DNA of 44,321 nucleotides from Metabacillus mangrovi (GTDB lineage: Bacteria > Bacillota > Bacilli > Bacillales > Bacillaceae): the NCBI RefSeq assembly GCF_009711125.1, contig NZ_WMIB01000028.1:1-44321 (forward strand), given 5' to 3'. Shown here in pieces: positions 14,617-22,448 of this stretch (position 1 is its first letter; each line of letters opens with the position of its first letter). The position numbers and the translations under genes were made by a program. The notes under the pieces were generated by a model that was not told where the DNA came from, did not search any database, and worked only from the letters and a program-made list of their open reading frames with translations.

Positions 14617-14997
14617 ATGGAGGATGAACGGGAATTCAGCAGGCGGGATTCTATACTTGAGACACTCGTCATTACAGCCAACCGGCATGACTTTAAGCTG
14701 GATTTGATCCTGACGGTCGATGGGAAGACGGTGAACGGGTGCCTGATCTCAGCTTCTGATTACCTGAAGGGATTAGGAGAACTGTTTGAACACAGAGAGG
14801 GCGAACATTCCGCCAAATTAAGCGCGCGTTTCCGTGAAGCGGGAAAAGGAGCACGCGACCACGAAACGGCTTCCTTCATTCATTTAACGAATGTCACGAT
14901 CGATGGAGAAACAGCAGCCGCTTCCGCATATTGGAGAGGAAGGCTCGACCGAGTGAGCGGATTCGTCATCGGGAAGCCTGTGAAAAGAATTCAGTAG
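14617..14997 (+). CDS. gvpU: Gas vesicle accessory protein GvpU
   Basis: The 126-residue protein resembles B. megaterium GvpU. A first half (SILETLVITANRHDFKLDLI, then LTVDGKTVNGCLISASDYL) is followed by FIHLTNVTIDGE and the tail AYWRGRLDRVSGFVIGK, all in the family order. An AGAGGGG site lies about 14 bp upstream of the ATG, a rather long spacing. GvpU is needed in the heterologous B. megaterium gas vesicle system, and a role in vesicle clustering has been described. It lies between gvpG and the GvpA-like gene. The identification is from recollected motifs, so the letter could be revised. Confidence 0.7.
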   Translation: MEDEREFSRRDSILETLVITANRHDFKLDLILTVDGKTVNGCLISASDYLKGLGELFEHREGEHSAKLSARFREAGKGARDHETASFIHLTNVTIDGETAAASAYWRGRLDRVSGFVIGKPVKRIQ

Positions 14998-15012
14998 AAA
15001 GGAGGAACAGGG

Positions 15013-15294
15013 ATGATGCTTGAAAAATGCAGGGATGGATCGAGCCTGGTAGAAGTGGTCGACCGCATATTAGATAAAGGAATCGTCATCGATGTATTTG
15101 CCCGCGTGTCCGTGCTGGGTGTAGAGTTACTTACAGTAGAGGCAAGGATTATCGTCTCGAGTATTGAGACCTGGCTGCGCTATGCAGATGCGGTCGATTT
15201 GCTGAGACACAAAGAACACGTTCACGATCCCACTCACAGAGAAGAGACCCGTGACCCCGAAGAACTTTTGGATAAGCTGGTTTTTCCGATATAA
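15013..15294 (+). CDS. GvpA-like gas vesicle structural protein
   Basis: Residues 8-68 carry the GvpA/J core: [55 protein letters not shown]. This is very close to the shell protein GvpA/GvpB of B. megaterium, more so than to typical GvpJ/S. At 93 residues it is slightly longer, with a His/Asp/Glu-rich tail ([20 protein letters not shown]). AAAGGAGG precedes the ATG. It is the last gene of the cluster and the only A-type gene. Whether it forms the wall (GvpA role) or only a tip (GvpJ/M role) cannot be decided from sequence alone. Confidence 0.85.
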   Translation: MMLEKCRDGSSLVEVVDRILDKGIVIDVFARVSVLGVELLTVEARIIVSSIETWLRYADAVDLLRHKEHVHDPTHREETRDPEELLDKLVFPI

Positions 15295-15323
15295 ATCGCC
15301 ACAGAAGGCTCTTGGAAAAAAAG

Positions 15324-15368
15324 GTGCCAGTCCTGGACACTTTTACCCTGTGTGTCCAGGACTGGCAC
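15324..15368. terminator. Perfect 17-bp inverted repeat between convergent genes
   Basis: The arms 15324-15340 and 15352-15368 (each 17 bp, starting GTGCCAGTCCTGG) pair perfectly around an 11-nt loop. It sits between gvpA-like (+) and the hydrolase gene (-). There is an A run before it but only a weak T run after it. It belongs to the GTGCC(A/T)G repeat vocabulary of this genome and probably also serves as a bidirectional terminator. Confidence 0.65.
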
Positions 15369-15426
15369 GGAATTATTCATTTTGATCCGACCATGCATGC
15401 TGCTTATAGCTCTAGGCCTAGCATCT

Positions 15427-16668
15427 TTATTCAGCCTCCGTCAGCTTCTTCGCCGTTTCATAAAATATTTCAACTGCTTTCGCAATGTCCTTTGAATCCG
15501 ACCATTCCTCGGGACAATGGCTCAGTCCATTCCTGCTCGGAATGAACAGCATGCCCACGTCAGTAAAATCGGAAAGGACCATTGCATCATGCCCTGCCCC
15601 GCTGTTTATCAGGCAGTACGGGATATCCAGTCTGCCGCTTTTTTCTTTTAAAAGAGACAGGATTTCTTTGTTCATTGCTTTTGGTTTCATGTAAAGCGGC
15701 TGTTCAACAGAAGTCTTGATTCCGCCTCCATCATAAGAGCGGATCCGCTTTTTTACTTTATTCACCACATTCAGCACATGCTCTTCTTTGCCTGAACGGA
15801 TATCGACCGAGAATATCACGTTATCCGGGATCACATTGGCTCCATTCGGAAAAACATTCAGGCGCCCGACTGTAAGGACAGTGCCTTCCCCTTCAGCCAG
15901 AGCAAGCTCAGGAAGGCCTGCAAGGATGGCAGCAGCTGCCGCTAATGCATCTGAACGGCGGTCCATCGGGGTTGTCCCCGCATGGCCTGCCTGCCCATTG
16001 ATCGTCACATTCAGCTGGGTCAGGCCGACAATGGCCTCTACCATACCTATTGAAATGCCTTTTTCTTCAAGGATTGGGCCTTGTTCAATATGGAGCTCCA
16101 GGAAGCTCTTAATCGTTTTTGGGTCTCTCTGCTTTGGAAGAGAAGGATCAAGGCCAATTTTCTTCATGGCGTCCTTCGCCAACACTCCATCCCGGTCTGC
16201 CAGCTGGAAGAATTCCTCCTCAGACATCAGGCCGGTGATGCCTCTTGAACCCATGAGCCCTCCGCCAAAGCGGGAGCCCTCCTCTTCCACCATTGCGATG
16301 ATCTCCAGCGGGTATTTCGGTTTTATCTTATTCTCTGCAAACAGTGCAGCCACTTCGAGACCTGCCACAACGCCTGCTGGTCCGTCATAAGACCCGCCAT
16401 TAGGGACAGAATCAAAATGGGAGCCGATCAGCACGCTTGGTGCATCCTTCAATGACCCCTCCAGCTTTCCAAAAATATTGCCAAAACCGTCCTCTGTGAC
16501 TGTAAGTCCAACCTCTCTCATTTTTTCTTTTATATAATTGCGGGCCTGCAGGTCTTCCTGGCTATAGGTCAGCCGGGTCGTTCCCTGTTCGGGCGTAGCG
16601 GTGAACTTACTTAATGCATTTATATGGGTTTCAATCCTGGCAGCAAGCTGCTCTTTTACTATACTCAT
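15427..16668 (-). CDS. M20-family amidohydrolase (N-carbamoyl-L-amino acid hydrolase / allantoate amidohydrolase type)
   Basis: The 413-residue cytosolic metalloenzyme has the bimetal ligands in GSHFDSVPNGGSYDG, EEEGSRFGGG, LELHIEQGP and the C-terminal NSGAGHDA. The dimerisation-domain signature GHAGTTPMDRR separates it from peptidases. Such enzymes hydrolyse N-carbamoyl groups of amino acids, ureidopropionate or allantoate; motifs do not fix the substrate. The ATG at 16668 is chosen because AAGGAAGGATAGG precedes it. It starts 17 bp after the stop of the transporter gene, so the pair is an operon, probably for uptake and nitrogen salvage of a carbamoylated compound. Confidence 0.88.
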   Translation of the reverse strand: MSIVKEQLAARIETHINALSKFTATPEQGTTRLTYSQEDLQARNYIKEKMREVGLTVTEDGFGNIFGKLEGSLKDAPSVLIGSHFDSVPNGGSYDGPAGVVAGLEVAALFAENKIKPKYPLEIIAMVEEEGSRFGGGLMGSRGITGLMSEEEFFQLADRDGVLAKDAMKKIGLDPSLPKQRDPKTIKSFLELHIEQGPILEEKGISIGMVEAIVGLTQLNVTINGQAGHAGTTPMDRRSDALAAAAAILAGLPELALAEGEGTVLTVGRLNVFPNGANVIPDNVIFSVDIRSGKEEHVLNVVNKVKKRIRSYDGGGIKTSVEQPLYMKPKAMNKEILSLLKEKSGRLDIPYCLINSGAGHDAMVLSDFTDVGMLFIPSRNGLSHCPEEWSDSKDIAKAVEIFYETAKKLTEAE

Positions 16669-16684
16669 CCTATCCTTCCTTTCT

Positions 16685-17899
16685 TTATAAGAGACTGACA
16701 AAGAACCCTGCGAGGACGACAGAAACGATGGTGACAGTGATGAAGCCGCCGACGAGCATTGGCGGAAGCATATGGCTTGTCAGCATCTCCCTTTCCTCCT
16801 CATCTTCGGTCAGTGATTTGATGACTTCATTCGTGATGATATAATCTGCCGGGAAACCGTACAAAGCTGTCAATGATACGGCAAAGGCCATGTGTTTGCT
16901 GACACCGAGCATCTTTCCTGCAATAAAGGAGAAGATGTACATGCCGATGACGCCAATCACAATGGTGCCAACCAGCGGCCAGATGATTTGCAGCATCATC
17001 GATGGTGTTGCCTGCTTCAAACCGTCAAAGATGAACAGCATCAGGGCCATGATCGCAAATCCGAATGCGTTGGCTTTTTGCAGGACCTGCTTTTCCAGGA
17101 AGCCTGCACTTTTGGCGATAACACCAAACAGCAGGCAGATGACAAACGGGCTCACGCTGACAACAGGCGCCAGCCAGGCGGAAACCTGGTAAGCCAGAAA
17201 AGCAACGATCGCAAGGCGCAGCAGCTTGAAGAAATCAGTATTATATTTTTCCGGCATTCGCTTGAATAGCTTGAGCTCCGGCGCAGCCGTGCCAGCTTCA
17301 GAAGCGGCTGCCATTTCCGCCTTGGCCAGCTGCTGTTGCTTAAGCGCAGATCCTCCGCTTTTTCGGTAAGATTCAAGCAGCTTTTTCCCTTCCTTTTTCA
17401 GGACGATGGATGTGATCGGGTAGCCGGCAAAGCCCTGCATTACGTAAATGACAATCGCAAACACAGACAGAGAAGCAAGCCCTGCTTCCTTCGCTCCCTC
17501 AGACATGATCAAGGCAGAAACCACGCCTCCGACCAGTGGGGGAATCGCCACCACAATCGTCTGATAGCCAAAGATGAATGTTCCGACGGCGAACAGGACG
17601 GCAATGATGCCAAGGATGCCTGAGATTGCGATCACAATCGTTTTCCATTGGTTTTTCAGTTCCTGGACCGAAAGGAGCGTTCCCATATTCGTAATCAACA
17701 AATACATCATCAGTGTCGCAACAACCGGCGGCACTCCTGCCAGGGCGACGATATCCTGAGGGAAAAAAGTCCAGTAGCCTGCAAGAAACAAGACCGCACA
17801 CACAAAGATGGAAGGTACCCATGCCTTCGTACGGACTGCAATAAAATCTCCGATAAATAAAATGAGAATTAGAATAACAACTGCCAGCATCTGGGACAT
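16685..17899 (-). CDS. Polytopic membrane transporter, family not assigned
   Basis: The 404-residue protein shows about ten to eleven hydrophobic segments, with a cytoplasmic Lys/Gln-rich loop near residues 180-225 (KKEGKKLLESYRKSGG onward). Glycine-rich hydrophobic stretches (IPPLVGGVVSALIMSEGAKEAG) in the first half and GFPADYIITNEV near the C-terminus recall the two-fold repeat of ion-coupled symporters of the GltS/2HCT type. That is an inference from shape only. The start at 17899 follows GAAGGAGGGAG. Co-transcription with the M20 amidohydrolase suggests it imports that enzyme's substrate. Confidence 0.7.
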   Translation of the reverse strand: MSQMLAVVILILILFIGDFIAVRTKAWVPSIFVCAVLFLAGYWTFFPQDIVALAGVPPVVATLMMYLLITNMGTLLSVQELKNQWKTIVIAISGILGIIAVLFAVGTFIFGYQTIVVAIPPLVGGVVSALIMSEGAKEAGLASLSVFAIVIYVMQGFAGYPITSIVLKKEGKKLLESYRKSGGSALKQQQLAKAEMAAASEAGTAAPELKLFKRMPEKYNTDFFKLLRLAIVAFLAYQVSAWLAPVVSVSPFVICLLFGVIAKSAGFLEKQVLQKANAFGFAIMALMLFIFDGLKQATPSMMLQIIWPLVGTIVIGVIGMYIFSFIAGKMLGVSKHMAFAVSLTALYGFPADYIITNEVIKSLTEDEEEREMLTSHMLPPMLVGGFITVTIVSVVLAGFFVSLL

Positions 17900-17952
17900 A
17901 GGAAGCTCCCTCCTTCTATGGTTTTTTATTTCGGAATGCGAAAAAAATTGTT

Positions 17953-17975
17953 TAATTAGTATCATACACTAATTA
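17953..17975 (-). promoter_or_regulatory. Operator-like inverted repeat before the transporter-hydrolase operon
   Basis: TAATTAGT (17953-17960) and ACTAATTA (17968-17975) are perfect 8-bp arms with a 7-bp spacer containing most of a minus-strand TATGAT -10-like box. It lies about 55 bp upstream of the transporter start. The cognate regulator is not obvious in the window. Confidence 0.5.
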
Positions 17976-18251
17976 GTCGGTTAATTTAAACTATTTAAAA
18001 TATTTAAGTGGCCGTTAACGGGGAGAGGGATATTTGTATGGAGGCAAATGCTGTGCCTGACACTCACAATTGACACTCAGTACTAGGCACGTAAGCCTTC
18101 GATAATTTCCGGGGAAATATGACTAATTAGCACATTAACTGACAAACAAAAAAGTGCCTGCCCCGCTGCAGCGGGTGCCTGGCACCTAATATCCTATCCA
18201 TCTCCCAGCCTTGTGCCCCGTCCCGTTCTTAGTGATATCCAGCTTAATACC
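17976..18251. other. Gene-free region with short repeats
   Basis: It contains GTGCCTGACACTCAC...GTGC-type fragments near 18053-18090 and the inverted repeat at 18153-18186. No credible gene is seen. Confidence 0.5.
18153..18186. repeat. GTGCCTG palindromic repeat
   Basis: AGTGCCTGCCCCGCTGCAGC and GGGTGCCTGGCACC contain nested inverted arms (CCCCGCTGCAGCGGG). It is the same short-repeat vocabulary as at 6629-6896 and 15324-15368. Confidence 0.6.
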
Positions 18252-18351
18252 AAAAGAACACATTAATGTACTCATGACGTCCTCTGTAAATGGTTTGGAG
18301 TACTTGATAGGGACACTGCTGCCCCCTTGGCTGTTGCTAGTCCTGGTCAAC
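18252..18351 (+). pseudogene. Relic of an ABC-2 permease gene, partial copy of 23559-23659
   Basis: About 100 bp match the permease gene at 23559-23659 at roughly 80 percent identity. Exact blocks include AAAAGAACACATT, TACTCATGACGTCCTCTGTA, GGAGTACTTGATAGG and TCCTGGTCAAC. One base is missing near 18265, so the frame is broken. It encodes a remnant of LMTSSVN-LEYLIGTLLPP. It abuts the 3' end of the LysR gene. It shows that a second copy of the exporter once lay here. Confidence 0.85.
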
Positions 18352-18361
18352 ACTCGATATA

Positions 18362-19264
18362 TTAACTCCTATAAAGTCTCTGATCCTCCCCAATCCCCCT
18401 CCGGACCTCCTCCAAAAACCGCCCTGCTGCATGCGAGAACGCTTGATGCTTCTTCCAAATGATGGCTAATCCGGCATGTAATTTAGGGCTTAAAGGTTTA
18501 AAGCAGAGGCTGCTGTCCCCGGAAGTGTTGATGAGTTTATCAATACATAGGGCATATCCCAATTCTTTTTCCACCATCCGTGCGGCGTTGTAGAGCAGAT
18601 TATACGTACCGGTCAGATGTAAATCGTTCAGATCCTGTCCAAACCATCCGGAGATCTCGTTATCGACGGTGGTTTGGCGGGAAACGATTAACGGCTTATC
18701 CAGAAGATCCTCTGGCTGTATCGAAGACTTATGTGCCAGAGGACTGTCTTTGCGCATCAGTACCCCCCAGACATCTTTGGCCGGAAGGTGCAGGTAATCA
18801 TATTTTTGCTTATCTGCCGGTTCAATTACAATTCCAAAATCCAATAATCCGCTGTCTATTTTTTCGGTAATGTCATCGGCATTTCCGCTGTATAGATGGA
18901 ACCGGATTGCGGGATGATCTCCGAGGAGCCTTTTTAAAGCATCGCCAATGTAGTTCATGGCCTCTGTTTCCCCGCCGCCGATGTGAATTTCTCCGCTGAT
19001 CGCTTCTTCGGGCCTGTTAAAGTTTGCTTCGGTTTTATCGACGAGCCTCACGATTTCTTTTGCTTTTGTAAGCAAAAACACCCCTTCTTCTGTTAACGAA
19101 ATCTTTCTGTTTCCCCTGATGAATAAAGGAGTGCCCAATTGTGCTTCCAAGTCATTGATTTGCCTGGACAATGTGGGCTGTGAGAGATGCAGGTGTTTGG
19201 CTGCTGCCGAAATGCTTTGCTGATTGGCGACAGCAATAAAATAACGGAGCACTCGGATTTCCAT
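18362..19264 (-). CDS. LysR-family transcriptional regulator
   Basis: The 300-residue protein has the N-terminal winged helix-turn-helix (MEIRVLRYFIAVANQQSISA, AAKHLHLSQPTLSRQINDLE, LFIRGNRKISLTEEG). A periplasmic-binding-protein-like effector domain follows from about residue 90. The start at 19264 follows AGGAGG; an in-frame codon 72 bp upstream lacks a ribosome site. It is divergent from the MFS gene at 19387 with about 120 bp between, the usual arrangement for LysR control of the neighbour. The intergenic stretch contains a near-repeated GGTATTTGATATC-type element (TTTGATATAGG...TTTGATATCTG) that could be its site. Confidence 0.9.
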   Translation of the reverse strand: MEIRVLRYFIAVANQQSISAAAKHLHLSQPTLSRQINDLEAQLGTPLFIRGNRKISLTEEGVFLLTKAKEIVRLVDKTEANFNRPEEAISGEIHIGGGETEAMNYIGDALKRLLGDHPAIRFHLYSGNADDITEKIDSGLLDFGIVIEPADKQKYDYLHLPAKDVWGVLMRKDSPLAHKSSIQPEDLLDKPLIVSRQTTVDNEISGWFGQDLNDLHLTGTYNLLYNAARMVEKELGYALCIDKLINTSGDSSLCFKPLSPKLHAGLAIIWKKHQAFSHAAGRFLEEVRRGIGEDQRLYRS

Positions 19265-19386
19265 TTTGAAACCTCCTATGCCTCTAATGTATATCAGGCT
19301 ATTTGATATAGGTATTTGATATCTGTATCGTAGCATTTTATGATTTTAGTGGAAAGAGTTCAAGGAGTTGATGAAAGGAGGAGAGC

Positions 19387-20562
19387 ATGATAAAAAACTC
19401 GAACGGTGTACTCATCTTCATCCTGGCAGTCGGGGTCTTCGGCATTATCAATACCGAGATGGGTGTCATAGGCATCCTTCCTGAACTTGCCGGCCATTTT
19501 GATGTCAATGTCTCAACAGCGGGGTTATTGGTTAGTCTTTTTGCACTGGCTATTGCTATTGCCGGACCAACTCTGCCTTTGGTGTTTTCTGGTATGAACC
19601 GGAAGCATGTGATGCTGATGGTGCTTGCTATCTTCATTATTGGCAACATCATCTCAATCTTTACACATGATTTTACGACGGCATTACTCGCACGTGTGAT
19701 CCCGGCCTTTTTCCATCCGGTTTACGTTTCGATGGCATTTTCAGTTGCTGGTGCATCGGTCAGCGAAAAAGAGGCACCAAAAGCCATCTCCAAAGTATTT
19801 ATTGGCGTGTCCGCAGGAATGGTCTTAGGGGTCCCGGCGGTCAGCCTGATCGCCAACACGGTTTCTCTGGAAGCGGCGATGTCCTTTTTCGCACTCGTAA
19901 ATATTCTTACATTTATCGCGACCGTGTGGTTTGTGCCTTCAATGCCTGTAGAAGAGAGACGTTCCTATGGCTCCCAGTTGAGGATCCTGACACATGGTGT
20001 GACATGGCTTTCGATATTGGCCGTACTCTTTTTAAACGCAGCGGTGTTTGGAGTGTACAGTTACCTTGCTGAATATCTGGGTGCAGTGACCAACATGTCT
20101 GCTCAATTAATCAGCATCATGCTATTCCTTTATGGTTTGGCTAACATAGCAGGAAACATGATGGCGGGCAGAATACTTACAGAAAATCCAATCCGGACGG
20201 TAACGATTTTCCCTCTCGCATTACTGGCCGTTTATCTCGTTTTTTACTTTGTTGCGGAGCTTGCAATGCCTACAGCATGTATCATTTTAGCCTGGGGGAT
20301 TCTCGGGGGGATCGGCGCCAATATCAATCAATATTGGATGACTTCTTCTGCTCCGCAGGCGCCGGAATTTGCGAACGGATTGTTCCTGACTTCTGTGAAC
20401 TTAGGCACCACGATTGGAGCGGGGATTGCAGGGATCATCATGGCACAGATCGGAACGAGGTACATTTTGTCCGTCGGCGTTCTCTCTCTGGTGATCGGGT
20501 TTGTTTTCATTCTGCTTCGAAATTCACTGTATAAGAATCTTGAATATGGAAGAGGAGACTGA
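19387..20562 (+). CDS. MFS transporter (drug/metabolite exporter, DHA1-like)
   Basis: The 391-residue protein has about twelve membrane segments. It opens with GVLIFILAVGVFGIINTEMGVIG, the start of DHA1-type exporters, and keeps a motif like LVSLFALAIAIAGP and ARVIPAFFHPVY in the second to fourth segments. AAAGGAGGAG precedes the ATG. It is divergent from the LysR gene and followed after 2 bp by the lipoprotein gene, so these two are an operon. The substrate is unknown; sugar-efflux/Arabinose-type and chloramphenicol-type exporters are both possible. Confidence 0.87.
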   Translation: MIKNSNGVLIFILAVGVFGIINTEMGVIGILPELAGHFDVNVSTAGLLVSLFALAIAIAGPTLPLVFSGMNRKHVMLMVLAIFIIGNIISIFTHDFTTALLARVIPAFFHPVYVSMAFSVAGASVSEKEAPKAISKVFIGVSAGMVLGVPAVSLIANTVSLEAAMSFFALVNILTFIATVWFVPSMPVEERRSYGSQLRILTHGVTWLSILAVLFLNAAVFGVYSYLAEYLGAVTNMSAQLISIMLFLYGLANIAGNMMAGRILTENPIRTVTIFPLALLAVYLVFYFVAELAMPTACIILAWGILGGIGANINQYWMTSSAPQAPEFANGLFLTSVNLGTTIGAGIAGIIMAQIGTRYILSVGVLSLVIGFVFILLRNSLYKNLEYGRGD

Positions 20563-20564
20563 AA

Positions 20565-21074
20565 ATGAAAAGATGGTTCCGGGCTGTATTGGCAATCGTG
20601 CTTATCTCCGTCCTTGCAGCATGCGGAGATAAGAGTGAAGGCAGAAATGAAGAGATTACGAACGAGCAAGAGAATCCATCCGGGGAGACAAGGGGGAAGA
20701 ATGAGATGAATCATTCAGCAGAAAAAATAGCCGTGACGCTTGAAGGCGGGGAAATCATCATCAATGTTTATAACAATCCCACGGCGAAGGAGTTTTTGGA
20801 GCAGCTTCCTTTGACCATGACCTTTGAAGAATTTGGGGGATTCGAGAAACTAAGCTATCCGCCTGAAAAACTAACGGTGGAAGGTGCACCTTCAGGGTAC
20901 ACGCCTCAGCGCGGGGATTTTGCTTATTATGCTCCGTGGGGCGATGTAGCGATGTTTTATAATAAGCATAGCTACTCGGCTGGACTTGTTAAAATAGGAG
21001 AGATTGAATCAGGAGTAGAATTGCTTGAAACGATGGAGAAGGATTTTACGGTTTCAATCAAGAGAGTGGATTAG
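20565..21074 (+). CDS. Lipoprotein with a cyclophilin-like domain
   Basis: The 169-residue protein has a lipoprotein signal (MKRWFRAVLAIVLISVLAAC, Cys20 as lipidation site). A charged linker rich in Glu/Asn follows, then a domain of about 110 residues beginning IAVTLEGGEIIINVYNNPTAKEF with a YTPQRGDFAYYAPWGDVAMFY stretch. That pattern is the cyclophilin-like fold family found next to MFS and reductase genes. GAAGAGGAG precedes the ATG. It would be anchored outside the membrane. Whether it has prolyl isomerase activity is unknown; the family generally lacks the classical catalytic residues. Confidence 0.8.
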   Translation: MKRWFRAVLAIVLISVLAACGDKSEGRNEEITNEQENPSGETRGKNEMNHSAEKIAVTLEGGEIIINVYNNPTAKEFLEQLPLTMTFEEFGGFEKLSYPPEKLTVEGAPSGYTPQRGDFAYYAPWGDVAMFYNKHSYSAGLVKIGEIESGVELLETMEKDFTVSIKRVD

Positions 21075-21147
21075 AGCGGAGAATTTTCGGTTTGCAGAGA
21101 GCTTTTGATGAAGTCGTGAAGAAAGTTCAATGAAAATAAAGCAAAGG

Positions 21148-21188
21148 CTCACCCTTTTAGATTATAGTTATCTAAAGGGGTGTTTTTA
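21148..21188 (+). terminator. Terminator after the MFS-lipoprotein operon
   Basis: CACCCTTTTAGAT/ATCTAAAGGGGTG with a short loop is followed by TTTTT. Confidence 0.88.
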
Positions 21189-21272
21189 TGGCTGAGGAAT
21201 TCATTGGCTGATACCTTACCTGCGGATATGACATAAGAACCAAGTACATAAATAAGTAAAGAAAGTGTGTTT

Positions 21273-22277
21273 ATGATGACTTTTGTTTCTTTAAATCAAG
21301 TAATGAAAGAAGAAGCCCACCGGATGATCTTAAAGAATGTAGATTTAGTGATTGGTGAGTCCTCGCAAATCGGGATCAAGATGTCCAATGAAGAAAGTGT
21401 CGTGCTGTTTGATTTGATCAAGGGGAGAATTCCTCCTTCCAGCGGCCATATCCACAGAGAGACAGAATCGATTCTTTCACACATGAAAGAGGATGGCTTA
21501 TATGATTCGCTGACTGTCCAAGGGTACCTGAAATTTTTTAAGCAGCTTGCAGATTTTCCGGACCCTTTAGAGGATTCCATAGCAGCCTTTTCTCTGCTGG
21601 ATGTGTGGGATACGAAAATAAAAAAATTAACAGATGATCAGAAAAGCAGGGTCAGCTTATTTCGAATGTCTATGTTTTCTCCGGATGTGCTGTTAATTGA
21701 AAATCCGTTAACTAATTTATCAGGAGAAGGAATTGATCTTTATTTAAAAGCCGTTGAACATGTCCGTTCCGGTAACACCGCCACTGTCATCACCTCCAAT
21801 TCGATTGAAGATCTATTGCTGTTAAGCAGTGAGATCTACCGCTATAACCAGACAACGGGACTGGAAAAAACGGATCTTTTCGCCGAGGACCCGGATCAGA
21901 TTTTTATGCAAAAGAAAGAGAGCGAACCCCTCAAGCCAAACCGTGTTTTCAAAGTAACATGCAAATTAGCAGATAAAACCATCTTTTTCAGTCCTGATGA
22001 AATCGATTATATTGAAAGCATCAACAGTGTGAGCCATATACGCGTTAATGAAGAGTACTTCCCGACAGACTTGACTATGAATGACCTCGAAGGGAAATTA
22101 ATCACATTTGGTTTCTTTAGATGCCACCGCTCCTATTTAGTGAACCTGCAGCGGGTCTCAGAATTGATCAGTTATTCAAAGAACAGCTACACGCTGATTT
22201 TAAAAGGCCATCCGAATGTAAAGCTTCCTCTTTCCCGGACCCGTTTAGAAGAAATGAAGCAATTGCTCGATTTTTAG
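21273..22277 (+). CDS. LytTR-family regulator with a degenerate ABC-ATPase-like N-terminal domain
   Basis: The 334-residue protein has two parts. Residues about 1-215 follow the order of an ABC ATPase but with the active motifs lost. Where Walker A should be it reads IGIKMSNEESVVLFDLIKG, with no GKS/T. The signature region reads LTDDQKSRVSLFRMSM and Walker B reads VLLIENPLTNLSGEG (Asp-Glu replaced by Glu-Asn). Residues about 230-334 are a LytTR DNA-binding domain (VFKVTCKLADKTIFFSPDEI, DYIESINSVSHI, FFRCHRSYLVNL, LPLSRTRLEEMK). The start could be ATG 21273 or 21276. It has its own terminator and lies directly before the ABC exporter operon, which it probably controls. Confidence 0.85.
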   Translation: MMTFVSLNQVMKEEAHRMILKNVDLVIGESSQIGIKMSNEESVVLFDLIKGRIPPSSGHIHRETESILSHMKEDGLYDSLTVQGYLKFFKQLADFPDPLEDSIAAFSLLDVWDTKIKKLTDDQKSRVSLFRMSMFSPDVLLIENPLTNLSGEGIDLYLKAVEHVRSGNTATVITSNSIEDLLLLSSEIYRYNQTTGLEKTDLFAEDPDQIFMQKKESEPLKPNRVFKVTCKLADKTIFFSPDEIDYIESINSVSHIRVNEEYFPTDLTMNDLEGKLITFGFFRCHRSYLVNLQRVSELISYSKNSYTLILKGHPNVKLPLSRTRLEEMKQLLDF

Positions 22278-22287
22278 CGTACCAGTG

Positions 22288-22321
22288 AGGCAGAAATGAG
22301 TACATTTCAGCCTTTTTTTAC
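22288..22321 (+). terminator. Terminator of the LytTR regulator gene
   Basis: GGCAGAAATG/CATTTCAGCC with an AGTA loop and seven T residues. Confidence 0.9.
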
Positions 22322-22448
22322 TGCATTTGGGCTTTTTACAGTACGGTTCAGCGGGTTTTTACGACTTTCCCCTTACACTGCACTAAACTTTAAAACAGAT
22401 GGGGAGCTTCATCAAACACCCAACTTTTTAAATAGGGGAGAGGAGTAA

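Noticed and set aside
21273-21920. Annotation as a functional ABC ATPase
   Set aside because: Walker A lacks the GKS/T residues and Walker B lacks Asp-Glu; the neighbouring gene at 22449 is the true ATPase.
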